24,469 nucleotides of DNA from a virus. How positions within the stretch are numbered: the first letter of the stretch is position 1; each line of letters opens with the position of its first letter. The stretch spans positions 1 through 24,469 of IMG/VR virus record IMGVR_UViG_3300044678_002149. The stretch is one strand, 5' to 3'. Of the stretch, positions 7,790 through 14,991 are shown piece by piece. Position numbers and translations under genes: made by a program. The notes under the pieces are model-generated. The model was not told the origin of the DNA. It saw nothing but the letters and a program-made list of their open reading frames with translations, and searched no databases.

Positions 7790-10071
7790 CAGATGCTCCC
7801 GTACTTTCCAAAGCTGGTCGTCCCGTTGCGCACCGAGGCATAGCCGCGGTCCCCATCCTCGGAGATGACTTGCCGCTGCCTCGCGTCCTGGGTGCGCGCC
7901 TGCATGAAGAACATTTCGGCGTCGCGCCGGAGTTCGCGCGCCATCGTCGCAGCCTGCGGCCCGGTGATGAGCACCGAGGCGAGGTAGGACGCCAGCAAGT
8001 GGATGAGCCCATCAACGAAGTTGGGCGTCAGCGCCTGCAGCGACACGCCCGCCGTCGTGTAGACGATCGTCTCGCACGGGTTCCGCGAGTAGAGGTATTG
8101 CGAGTACGCGGCCGAACTTACCGGGGGGCGCTCGACGGCGTACGTCGACTGGTCGTATGCGTATTTCTCGTCCACCACCCCTGGGGGAAGCACCATCTGC
8201 AGGCTCAGCATGTCAGCCGGGAGCGGGTAGGCATACGCCCACGTCGGGTGCTTGATGAGCAAATCGCCGCTGGTCGGGGGGTCCGAGAACGTCAACGCCG
8301 TCAACGTCGCGCGCTTCGTGGCGAACGCCCAAGAGTGTTTCGCCAGCGCCGACCGGAGTTGCAGCCCGAAGAACCTCGCGCAGGCGTCGGCTTCCGGCGA
8401 CCCGTCGGACGGTTCCACGCTGAGAATCGTCGGCTTGTGCCCGATGAGTGCCAACGCGGCGTTGCACAGGTCGGCGGAGCTAGTCATGAGGTGGTAGTCG
8501 ACGTAGAGCGAGTAGACCGACGTCGAGACGGTGAAGAAGTCTTGGAAGTTGAACCGGTCAACGCGGGCGCCCCCGATGACCGTTTCAGCAAACGACAACG
8601 CACACGGGGTGTTGCTGCGGTCGCGGCCCTCGATCAACGAGCGCTGCCCAGGGGTCTCGATGGCCACCAGCCCGCGGAAGAACCACGCACCAGTCGTTCC
8701 CGCGCGATCGCTGCTGAACCCGCCCCACGCATCGGCCGGGTACGGCGCGTTGATGAGCGCCAGGAGCATGTTGGCGCACGGGCCATGCAACTGGAAATCG
8801 TCGATCTGGACGTTGTATCGCCCGTAGAATGTCTGGTAGTCCTCCCCGTCGCACCACCACCGGATACCGCAGTGCCAGCCCTTGTAGGGGAAGGTGCCCG
8901 CTCCCGCTGGCGGACCGAAAGCCGTGTTGTTCGCCAGCCCTAAGTGCATGGCGTCGAACGTGGACACGCTCACCGGGGCAAACGTCGGGGCCTGCGCCCA
9001 AAAGCCGAACGCCAAGCACCCGCCGCTGACCGTCACGGAGAACATGCGCTGCACCGCGTAACTGCGATCGACGCGGGTAAGAATCACGGCGTCATCGGCA
9101 ACGAAGCAGTACGAGCTAAGGTAGCTCGCCGACAACGTCAGCGGGTCGCGCGCCAGCCCGCCGAAGTCGGTGTTGGGATACCACGGGGTGATCGCGGCCA
9201 CGTGCTCTACTTTCGAGATCCCACCGACGATGTTGTAGAACGCGCTATCCAGAATCGTTACGTTCTTCAATACGTTGTTGGTGGAGTCCAACACGTCGTT
9301 GAAGTGGTCGCGCGAGAAGATGGGGGCGAACGTCATCCGGTCTTCGAAGTTGAGCACCGATACGTCAGTCCAACTCGCCGCTCCGGCCAGCACCCCCGGC
9401 CCGTGGATCTCAACGTCTTGCGACAGCCCCGCGTCAAAGTTGCCGATGACCACCGCCCCGGGTTCAAGGTAGAGCTTGCAGCCGCTGTTGAGTACTAGCC
9501 CGCGGGCCAGGTTCAGCGGTGGCGCCGACCCGGCCCCGGTTACCGATGTCGAGAGCGCCCCCGACAAAGTGTGGACGCCCGCCGGGAACCGGATGATCGA
9601 GTTGGCGGCGAAGCTGGTCGGCGAACTCAACGTCGTGTAGTCGACCGCCCCCACCGGAGGCACCGCGCGCAGCGGGGCGGTGAACAGCTGGAACGGGTGC
9701 TGCGCCGAGCCATTGGTCTCGATGAACAGCCGAGTGTCGGGCGGCACCGTGACGAGCGCTTTGCCCCCGGAGATGACTACCGACGCCCCGGACCGCTCCG
9801 GGCCCGGGCGCAGCACGGCGGACGTGATCGGGACCACCGCCGCCGTGACGGGGTCAAGCCGCGTGATCTCGACGGTGATCGTCTCCGTGGTGCCTACGCG
9901 GAGAAACGACGCTTCGAGCGCCCCTGCCGAGATGCGCGCCCCGGTGATGGTCGTGGAGCGCTCGCGCCCGTGCACGAACACGGACGTGCCGTTTACCTTC
10001 GCCGTGAAGCGCTTGCTGGTGTAGGCCGCGGCACCTGCGCCGGTTGGCCCCGCGTAGGTCTCGACGGTCAT
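7789..10071 (-). CDS. Fusion of a GH49-like tailspike depolymerase with a gp11-type tail adaptor
   Basis: A single 760-codon frame starts at an ATG with an ideal AGGAGG site (5 nt spacing). Residues 60-135 form a beta-sandwich-like N-domain ('VEITRLD', 'VLRPGPERSG', 'LVTVPPD', 'FQLFTAPL'). Residues about 158-528 look like a right-handed beta-helix: 'IRFPAGVH' 160-167, 'LYLEPGAVVIG' 200-210, 'IHGPGVLAG' 222-230, 'PWYPNTDF' 297-303 and 'ADDAV' 325-329. This order and the Asp pattern (D302, D326, D327) match GH49 dextranase/isopullulanase enzymes. From M529 the protein becomes a tail tubular protein A: 'SSADLCNAALALIGH', 'SWAFATKRATL', 'YAYPLPADMLSL', then an 'NFVDGLIHLLASYLASVL' helix and an Ala/Arg C-terminal helix. 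M529 (ATG at 8487) has no purine-rich site upstream, so the adaptor appears to be made as a fusion, although internal initiation is possible. The adaptor half (232 aa) is complete in length. Confidence 0.85.
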   Translation of the reverse strand: MTVETYAGPTGAGAAAYTSKRFTAKVNGTSVFVHGRERSTTITGARISAGALEASFLRVGTTETITVEITRLDPVTAAVVPITSAVLRPGPERSGASVVISGGKALVTVPPDTRLFIETNGSAQHPFQLFTAPLRAVPPVGAVDYTTLSSPTSFAANSIIRFPAGVHTLSGALSTSVTGAGSAPPLNLARGLVLNSGCKLYLEPGAVVIGNFDAGLSQDVEIHGPGVLAGAASWTDVSVLNFEDRMTFAPIFSRDHFNDVLDSTNNVLKNVTILDSAFYNIVGGISKVEHVAAITPWYPNTDFGGLARDPLTLSASYLSSYCFVADDAVILTRVDRSYAVQRMFSVTVSGGCLAFGFWAQAPTFAPVSVSTFDAMHLGLANNTAFGPPAGAGTFPYKGWHCGIRWWCDGEDYQTFYGRYNVQIDDFQLHGPCANMLLALINAPYPADAWGGFSSDRAGTTGAWFFRGLVAIETPGQRSLIEGRDRSNTPCALSFAETVIGGARVDRFNFQDFFTVSTSVYSLYVDYHLMTSSADLCNAALALIGHKPTILSVEPSDGSPEADACARFFGLQLRSALAKHSWAFATKRATLTALTFSDPPTSGDLLIKHPTWAYAYPLPADMLSLQMVLPPGVVDEKYAYDQSTYAVERPPVSSAAYSQYLYSRNPCETIVYTTAGVSLQALTPNFVDGLIHLLASYLASVLITGPQAATMARELRRDAEMFFMQARTQDARQRQVISEDGDRGYASVRNGTTSFGKYGSI

Positions 10072-10085
10072 CGCGGCCTCCTAGA

Positions 10086-10445
10086 TCAGAGGGAGTTCGG
10101 GTCGTCGCTCTCCACGCTCGGCGGCGCGTACTGCCCCGAGCGGCCCTGCTTCAACCGCGCCAACTGCTCCTCATCGAGCATGCCCTCCGACATCCCACCG
10201 GACGGGGGCGCCAGCGCCGCCCCGGCGAACTGCTGCCGGATGTACTCGGCGTTGGAGATGGGCACCGGGCCGCGCGGTGCGGCGGCTGGGGCCGGGCCAC
10301 GCTGCACGCGAACGATGCGCGCCAAGTCCGAGGGCTCGTCGCCCACCTTCAACTCGGCTTCGTCGATCTGGATGACCATACCCTTGTCGTATCGGGTGCC
10401 GCGGTAGATCAACGCTTCTTTCAGCCGGACGTGTACTTGCGCCAT
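10086..10445 (-). CDS. Small structural-region protein (119 aa), unknown
   Basis: The ATG at 10445 lies two bases after the stop of the 393-aa gene, with GGAG nine bases upstream. The frame is open further upstream, but that part only shadows the neighbouring gene. The first 50 residues look like a small beta-barrel or SH3-like fold ('VRLKEALIYRGTRYDKGMVIQID'), then a Pro/Ala-rich linker (about 51-62), then a short helical tail ending in acidic Ser/Asp residues. I do not recognise the family. Its place between an appendage-like protein and the spike-adaptor suggests a small virion or head-completion protein; that is inference from position only. Confidence 0.65.
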   Translation of the reverse strand: MAQVHVRLKEALIYRGTRYDKGMVIQIDEAELKVGDEPSDLARIVRVQRGPAPAAAPRGPVPISNAEYIRQQFAGAALAPPSGGMSEGMLDEEQLARLKQGRSGQYAPPSVESDDPNSL

Positions 10446-10447
10446 GT

Positions 10448-11629
10448 TCAGATGCTCCGTTCTTGGACTGTCACCGCCGCAGCGGTCGTGGTGGCCGTAG
10501 TGGCCGAGGCAACATAGCACAGATGCGCGCATGTGCCATTCCACAGCCGAACCCCGGGGTCGCGCTCGCCCAGCCGCGGGCTCCCCACGTTGGCCACCAA
10601 CGCCGGGGCAGCGTCGAGCACGCGGGCGATGATGAGGGACACCGAGCCCGTCAACAGCGACGTGCCCAGCGCAATGCTCTGGATCGACTTCACCCCGGTG
10701 TCGCCAGCCGCCAGCTGGTACCAGACAACGGTGCCGGCAACTGGCGTCGCCGGGATCTGCGCCCCGACGAGGTTGGCCAGCGTCGCGGTGCGAGCCGCGA
10801 CGTTGGCGCTGTTGGTGTAGGTGACGGTGCTGTTGTTGATGACGGCGGCGTTCGTCGAGGCAGCGGTGAACAGGAGCCCGATCAAGCAGCCTTCCCCGTT
10901 CGTCGTCCCGTTCGCGTCGCGCGCCGGGAGAGCCACGCTGTTGATCGTCTGCCCGGTCGTGGTGGTCACCACCAAGCCGCTGTTGACCCACAAGATGTCC
11001 ACGAGCCAGTAGAGGTGCGCGACCGTCCCCGCCAGCTCCATCGAGGTCAGGAAGTTCCCTTGCCCAGCCGCCGGGTTCACCAGGGGTAGACACCCGGCGT
11101 CCGCGACCGCGGTCCCGTCGGTGGCGCGGCCAGCAAGCCCCGGGGTTCCAGGGGCCCAAGCGCCCGGGGTGCCCGCGTCCCTCGCGTGGCAGTACCAGTA
11201 CCCAACGGTGTCGGCACCCGTCCCGGGCTTCCACAGCACCGCCTTGCGCCCGGTGCGCACGGTTTGCGCCGGTCCCGTGCCGACGTACCAGCCGCGCCCG
11301 TCTTCGTAGTGCAGCGTCTCGCCGACGCCGAGCACCGCGCGCTGCAGCTCGCGCCAGTCGGTGCCTCCGGCCCCGTATCGCAACCGCACTTCAACCGTTT
11401 GCGTCGCCGCGCGGCTGCAGATGCTCACGCTCTTCACCAGTCGCTTGGTGCTGGCTGCCGGGGCCGCCAGGATTTCCGTCTCGGCAGAGCCCGTGGTTAC
11501 CGAGGCTTGCTGCGCGCCTTCCGTGACGCTGCCTGCCACCGAGTCGTAGAAGGCCGCCACGACGTGCAGCGCCGAGGCGCTCCCCGGGAACACCTGCAGC
11601 GAATCGGTCGTCGCGGCGAGAATCAGCAT
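10448..11629 (-). CDS. Beta-rich virion appendage/decoration-like protein (393 aa)
   Basis: The start is an ATG overlapping the stop of the 68-aa gene (TGATG). The N-terminal 130 residues follow a pattern I know from many phage structural regions: 'MLILAATTDSLQV' start, a beta-strand 'VVAAFYDSV', Thr/Ala-rich strands, 'ILAAPAASTKRLVKSVSI', then 'GETLHYEDGRGWYV'. The second half (about 150-375) is another recurrent phage module: 'LWVNSGLVV', 'TTTTGQTINSVALPARDANG', 'VVWYQLAAGDTGVKSIQSIAL', predicted all-beta. Neither module has an activity I can name; both occur in proteins near capsid and tail genes, and a capsid-surface or tail-associated role is likely. There is no signal peptide, and the Gly/Thr content suits an extracellular virion surface. 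The longer upstream open frame (to 11986) is a shadow of the two preceding genes. Confidence 0.75.
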   Translation of the reverse strand: MLILAATTDSLQVFPGSASALHVVAAFYDSVAGSVTEGAQQASVTTGSAETEILAAPAASTKRLVKSVSICSRAATQTVEVRLRYGAGGTDWRELQRAVLGVGETLHYEDGRGWYVGTGPAQTVRTGRKAVLWKPGTGADTVGYWYCHARDAGTPGAWAPGTPGLAGRATDGTAVADAGCLPLVNPAAGQGNFLTSMELAGTVAHLYWLVDILWVNSGLVVTTTTGQTINSVALPARDANGTTNGEGCLIGLLFTAASTNAAVINNSTVTYTNSANVAARTATLANLVGAQIPATPVAGTVVWYQLAAGDTGVKSIQSIALGTSLLTGSVSLIIARVLDAAPALVANVGSPRLGERDPGVRLWNGTCAHLCYVASATTATTTAAAVTVQERSI

Positions 11630-11835
11630 CAGAGCCCCAGCGCCGCGAGCCGCCGCGCCGCGGCGAACGAAAGTCCGCCGGTGGCGGTAATGGTGACCTC
11701 CTTGGACACGGTGTCCGCGTCCAAGGAGACCCCGTCCCCGGCAACAAGCACCGGGGCGGCGGCTTCCGCGGCCTGCAGCAGCCGCCGAATGTCGCGGTCG
11801 GCTCGCTGCGCCAGTTCTCGCTGCAAGAGGTCCAT
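11629..11835 (-). CDS. Small protein (68 aa), unknown
   Basis: The ATG at 11835 overlaps the stop of the second cement-like gene (TGATG), and its own stop overlaps the next start in the same way, so this gene sits tightly inside the operon. The first 25 residues form a charged helix ('LQRELAQRADRDIRRLLQAA'), followed by short strands ('VLVAGDGVSLDADTVSKEVTITA') and a helical Ala/Leu C-terminus. I do not recognise a named family. Similar small proteins often stand between capsid decoration and tail genes. The tight coupling on both sides is the best evidence that it is a real gene. Confidence 0.7.
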   Translation of the reverse strand: MDLLQRELAQRADRDIRRLLQAAEAAAPVLVAGDGVSLDADTVSKEVTITATGGLSFAAARRLAALGL

Positions 11836-12329
11836 CAGCCCTGGTTGGCGTCGGGCGGCGGCGTCCAGAAGTTGGCTTGCGGCTGCATCCGCACCGAGAT
11901 ACGGCCCGAGGTGGGCGTGGCCTCAGAGAACAGAACCAGCCCCAGGTACTTCCATGCGGCTTGCGTCGGCAGCGGGATCTGCGCATGCGTTCGGTTGAGC
12001 GCAGCGTTGATCGCCGACACCGGGGCGCCGCCGGTAGAAGGGTTGAAGTTCGACCACAGCGTGAACGCTGCGGCGTCGGTGAGTAGGTTCGTCGTCGGCG
12101 ACGTCACCAGCGCAACGCCCATCGTGAGCGACGTGCCGATGGCCGCTTCGTACTGCACGTGCAGCACCAAGTTGCTCGGCAGCAACTCGCCACCCGTGAT
12201 GAGCCCCAGCGACGCGATCTTGAACGGGGTGGTCAGGATAGCGCTGGACACCGCCGCGCTATCCACCCACGTCAAGCCCGTCAAGAGCGCACTGTCTGCC
12301 AGCTCCAAGATGCGGTCATGAACTGCCAT
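11835..12329 (-). CDS. Second capsid cement/decoration-like protein (164 aa)
   Basis: The ATG at 12329 has GAGG nine bases upstream and lies 15 bp after the preceding gene. The protein is beta-rich: 'PFKIASLGLITGGELLPSNL', then strands 'LVLHVQYEAA' and 'TSLTMGVALVTSP', then 'AQIPLPTQAAWKYLGLVLFS' and 'GRISVRMQP'. This order, in which a hydrophobic strand is followed by a series of polar-residue strands and a 'YLGL' strand near the end, fits the Bbp16-like cement fold. It looks distantly related to the gene just before it (12905-12345), as the 'TSLTMGVALVTS' strand aligns with 'TTIQLHLITDAA' in that protein. Cement proteins bind the outer capsid surface after expansion. Function is inferred from position and fold pattern. 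Confidence 0.68.
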   Translation of the reverse strand: MAVHDRILELADSALLTGLTWVDSAAVSSAILTTPFKIASLGLITGGELLPSNLVLHVQYEAAIGTSLTMGVALVTSPTTNLLTDAAAFTLWSNFNPSTGGAPVSAINAALNRTHAQIPLPTQAAWKYLGLVLFSEATPTSGRISVRMQPQANFWTPPPDANQG

Positions 12330-12344
12330 CGGTTGGTTCCTCGG

Positions 12345-12905
12345 TTACGGGAGCGGGTTGCCCTGGATCGTGCCCGAGTTCGACGGGGTGCCCGGGTCGT
12401 TACCGCGGATGTCCGCGTGCGGCTTCCAGGACGGCGGCGTGTCGGTGATGAACGCCGAAATCTGGCGGTCAGTAGCAGTGGCCGACAGCGCTTGCGCGCC
12501 GGTGGTCAAGGACGCCCCGAGGAACCCTTCGTACGCGACGTTGAAGTGCTCCAGTGGAAGCGCCTGCTCCCACAGGATCGTTCCGCGGGGGACAATCGTC
12601 CCCTGCGTCCCGTTGCCGACGGGGAACGCCCGCGACGAAGCGAGGAACGCCGGGGAGGCCATGTCCGCGGCGGCGTCGGTGATCAAGTGCAGCTGGATGG
12701 TGGTTTGCTGGCCGGCCACAGAAACAAGGTTGGTGGCGGCCACGAACACCGCGTAGAGGGGCCGCCCCACGCCCAGGTCGCGGAACAGCCCGGCGATGCC
12801 GGCCGTGCCCAGCGGGATCTGGTTGCCCAGGTTGCTGGTAGTGGTGGCCGCCGTCGCCGGAACGGCCTGCGCGACCCACATCTCGGTTTTCTTGTCGACG
12901 ATCAT
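12345..12905 (-). CDS. Capsid cement protein, Bbp16-like (186 aa)
   Basis: The ATG at 12905 has GGAG eight bases upstream and lies 17 bp downstream of the major capsid gene. The same frame is open far upstream through the capsid gene, but that is an antiparallel GC artefact. The protein has a beta-rich core: 'GRPLYAVFVAATNLVSVAGQ', 'TTIQLHLITDAAADM', 'VPRGTILWEQALPLEH' and 'FNVAYEGFLGASLTTG', with a flexible Gly/Pro/Asn-rich C-terminus of about 25 residues. In the BPP-1 group the cement gene (bbp16) lies directly after the capsid gene (bbp17), as here. Cement proteins clamp adjacent capsomers. The identification rests on gene order plus the strand pattern, so it is good but not certain. Confidence 0.78.
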   Translation of the reverse strand: MIVDKKTEMWVAQAVPATAATTTSNLGNQIPLGTAGIAGLFRDLGVGRPLYAVFVAATNLVSVAGQQTTIQLHLITDAAADMASPAFLASSRAFPVGNGTQGTIVPRGTILWEQALPLEHFNVAYEGFLGASLTTGAQALSATATDRQISAFITDTPPSWKPHADIRGNDPGTPSNSGTIQGNPLP

Positions 12906-12922
12906 TGGTTGTTCTCCGGGGA

Positions 12923-13945
12923 TCAGGCGGTTACGAGAGCGTTGGCCGGCTCGTTGGTGCCGAGGATGTCGCACTGCTCGACAGGGATACCGTCGAACAT
13001 CATCACGCGGCGGCCCGCGATCTGCTCCATGGTGAGCGAACTGTTCTGCACGCCCGCGCGGATCTGCTTCCGCAAGAACGTCTTGGTGCGGCGGTCGCAC
13101 AGGAACACCCAGCGCACCCCGTTGCCGCTGCCGGCGCCTCCCGGTGGACGCTCGACGGCATCGGTCATCGCGTCGATGAGGTCGGTGCCCGTCGCCGCGT
13201 TCTTGGTGAGCCCATGGATGCGCGCCACGCGGACTACGTAGCGCCAGTCGCGCACCGTGAGGCCGCAATCCCACTGGTAGTGCGAGCGGTAGATCGCCGC
13301 GCGCCCGTTGTCTCCGTCGATGTTCTCGGTGATGACCTTCCCGTAGTCGGTGATCTGCAGCCCCGCCTTCGTTCCACGCGGGTAGAGCATGTGCACCGTC
13401 TTCTCGCCGAACCCGATCAGCCACATCGAGCGGCACAGCGACCCATCGGTGACCGACGAGGCGACGATGATGTTTTCCCCGTTGGGGGCCACCGTGGAGT
13501 TGAACCGCGGGTAGAGCCCGTGGAACGCCTCCTGCTGCGTACCCTCGTTCCCGTAGATGATCGTTTGCTCCAGCAGCTGGCCGAAGCCCTCGACGATCGA
13601 CATCTCCTCCGACAACCGGAACGCGGCCGTGTTGCCGTTGATCTCGATCATCTTCGCGTCCACTTCCGCCAGGTTCTCCATGAACCCGAGCGTGTCGCGG
13701 ACCTGCATCGTGGTGCTCTTCGACGGCTTCACGCCGCCGTACAGCTTGCGGAAGATCGGGAGCGGGATCCCGGTGCGGATCGTCGTCCGGTGGCTCGTGC
13801 CTTCGTTGGCAGGGTACCACGGGGCGTACTTGAGGATCGGCTTCTGGGTGTCCAGAACTTCGGCGATGGTGTCGACGTACCCGTTCGGGTCCAGTCGCTT
13901 GCCGAGGTCCAGCAGGGTCGGGTAGAAAGTGTCCAGCGCGGCCAT
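12923..13945 (-). CDS. Major capsid protein, Bbp17-like HK97 fold
   Basis: This 340-aa protein starts at an ATG with GGAG seven bases upstream, 18 bp after the scaffold gene. The N-terminus 'MAALDTFYPTLLDLGKRLDP' and the block at residues 44-150 are typical of this capsid family: 'YPANEGTSHRTTIRTGIP' (E-loop region), 'GGVKPSKSTTMQV', 'EVDAKMIEINGNTAAFRLSE' and 'IIYGNEGTQQEAFHGLYPRF'. A P-domain-like segment follows ('VHMLYPRGTKAGLQI', then 'AIYRSHYQWDCGL'), with a C-terminal A-domain pattern ('WVFLCDRRTKTFLRKQ', 'VMMFDGIPVEQCD'). The protein builds the icosahedral shell. There is no N-terminal delta-domain of the HK97 type; a separate scaffold gene lies upstream, as expected. Length is normal for the family. 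Confidence 0.93.
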   Translation of the reverse strand: MAALDTFYPTLLDLGKRLDPNGYVDTIAEVLDTQKPILKYAPWYPANEGTSHRTTIRTGIPLPIFRKLYGGVKPSKSTTMQVRDTLGFMENLAEVDAKMIEINGNTAAFRLSEEMSIVEGFGQLLEQTIIYGNEGTQQEAFHGLYPRFNSTVAPNGENIIVASSVTDGSLCRSMWLIGFGEKTVHMLYPRGTKAGLQITDYGKVITENIDGDNGRAAIYRSHYQWDCGLTVRDWRYVVRVARIHGLTKNAATGTDLIDAMTDAVERPPGGAGSGNGVRWVFLCDRRTKTFLRKQIRAGVQNSSLTMEQIAGRRVMMFDGIPVEQCDILGTNEPANALVTA

Positions 13946-13963
13946 GTCAGGTCTCCGTTAGGT

Positions 13964-14653
13964 TCAGCGAAGCTCGGGGCTCTTTCCGAAGAACGTCCGA
14001 GCACTCGCCGGACCCGGGTTGTTGGCTTCCCCGCCGCCAACAATTGGGGTGTCCGGCGCCAGCTTCTGACCGACGGTGGCCAGAAACTCGAACACCACCG
14101 GGTCGTTGCCGAGCGGCGTGGTTCGCAACCGCTCCATCAACTTCGGTGATGCGTAGCGCAACGCCGCGGCGGCGAACTGCTTGGACTGGGGCAACCGATC
14201 ACCGCCCAACGTGGGGTGGGTCTCGATAGCCTTCCGCCCGGCCTCGGAGAACTGGCGTATCGTCTCTTGACGATGCGCCACGTCTGCCTTGGCGAACGAG
14301 TCCAGCAGCTTTTGGGCTTGCTCGGCGGGAACGCCGAGGGCCTTCCCCGTTTCCGCGAAAGCCGACACGGCTTTCGCCCCGTAGTTGAAGTCCGTAGGGG
14401 GCTTCAACTCGTACGGGGCTGCATTCGGAGCGGGGGCAGTCGCGGGTTGATCCGGGCCGCCGGCCTTGGGCAGATCGCCCAGCAGCGTGGTGCCCGAACT
14501 CGGCTGTGTGCCCGGGGCCGCGCCAGCTGCGCCCGGGGCCACTGCGGGCGCCGGGGAGGGTGGCGGGCTTTGGGGCGACGGTGTCGGCGTGGCCGGCACC
14601 TCGGGAGCCGCGGGAGTCGCAACAGGCGCGGGAGTGTTTGTGGTACCCGTCAT
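13964..14653 (-). CDS. Scaffolding protein (229 aa)
   Basis: I chose the ATG at 14653, which overlaps the stop of the Bbp19-like gene (ATGA); the frame is open further upstream but shadows that gene. The first 80 residues are Pro/Ala/Thr-rich and disordered. Residues about 88-185 are helical ('AKAVSAFAETGKALGV', 'AQKLLDSFAKADVAHRQ'), and a C-terminal block reads 'LMERLRTTPLGNDPVVFEFL' and 'VGQKLAPDTPIVGGG'. That end pattern (short-helix, 'G.G..P.V..F', 'G..L..D') is typical of phage scaffold proteins in podo- and siphoviruses, where it docks to the capsid protein. It sits immediately before the capsid gene. The low-complexity N-terminus is unusually rich in Pro. Confidence 0.85.
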   Translation of the reverse strand: MTGTTNTPAPVATPAAPEVPATPTPSPQSPPPSPAPAVAPGAAGAAPGTQPSSGTTLLGDLPKAGGPDQPATAPAPNAAPYELKPPTDFNYGAKAVSAFAETGKALGVPAEQAQKLLDSFAKADVAHRQETIRQFSEAGRKAIETHPTLGGDRLPQSKQFAAAALRYASPKLMERLRTTPLGNDPVVFEFLATVGQKLAPDTPIVGGGEANNPGPASARTFFGKSPELR

Positions 14654-14937
14654 GGCTTCATCAACAGTTCGGCGGCTTTCGCGGGCGACACGCGCCGGAG
14701 TTCCGACAGGATCTCCAGCCCGAGTTCCCGGCGGCTCGACGCGCGGGCCATCTCCAAAGCGTTCGGGTTGAACGAAGGAGACAGCACGCCCGTCAGCCGA
14801 AAGAGCCACTGCACGATGACCTGCCCCCGGGGGCCGGCGACAAGCCAGTGCAGCGCGTCGTCAAACTCGGCAGCGTCGGCGGCCGAGCGCTGTTCGCGTT
14901 CGGTCACCCGGTCAGGGTCGAGCACGTGCCGAGTCAT
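14650..14937 (-). CDS. Bbp19-like phage protein (95 aa)
   Basis: The ATG at 14937 has no ribosome binding site, but a sigma-70-like promoter ends six bases before it, so the mRNA may begin at the start codon itself (see the promoter entry). The core 'GPRGQVIVQWLFRLTGVLSPSF', then 'NPNALEMARASSRRELGLEI' and 'LSELRRVSPAKAAELLM' matches the Bbp19-like phage domain ('eGR..l..ll...gv....f..n......G.R..G..l......P......m'). In BPP-1 relatives this small gene lies just upstream of the scaffold and capsid genes, as it does here. Its function is not established; a role in capsid assembly is suggested by position. The stop overlaps the scaffold start. Confidence 0.8.
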   Translation of the reverse strand: MTRHVLDPDRVTEREQRSAADAAEFDDALHWLVAGPRGQVIVQWLFRLTGVLSPSFNPNALEMARASSRRELGLEILSELRRVSPAKAAELLMKP

Positions 14938-14972
14938 GGCGTTATGGTAGTGGGCACTACCAGAACCGTCAA
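14938..14972 (-). promoter_or_regulatory. Sigma-70-like promoter with possible leaderless start
   Basis: On the minus strand TTGACG (14972-14967) is followed by a 17-base spacer and TACCAT (14949-14944), matching the -35 and -10 consensus at 5/6 and 4/6 positions. Six bases later comes the ATG of the Bbp19-like gene (14937), which falls exactly at the expected +1. It is the only clear promoter of this kind inside the gene block. It would drive the scaffold and capsid genes. Prediction from sequence only. Confidence 0.6.
14945..14962. promoter_or_regulatory. Operator-like palindrome overlapping the -10 box
   Basis: The sequence TGGTAGTG-GG-CACTACCA has perfect 8-bp arms and a 2-bp centre. It overlaps the -10 hexamer and half of the promoter spacer described above. 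A protein bound here would block RNA polymerase. A short RNA hairpin is unlikely because the site lies upstream of the predicted transcript start. The binding protein is unknown. Confidence 0.5.
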
Positions 14973-14991
14973 GGCGCTCGTTGGGGGCCCG

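Noticed and set aside
8487-8600. Frameshift separating spike and adaptor genes
   Set aside because: The fused frame keeps strongly GC-rich third positions and beta-helix-like residues up to the junction; the alternative frame ending in TGA at the ATGA does not.
12345-13820. 491-aa minus-strand frame overlapping the capsid gene
   Set aside because: Only its last 186 codons (from 12905) have a ribosome site and protein-like composition; the rest is an out-of-frame GC shadow of the major capsid gene.
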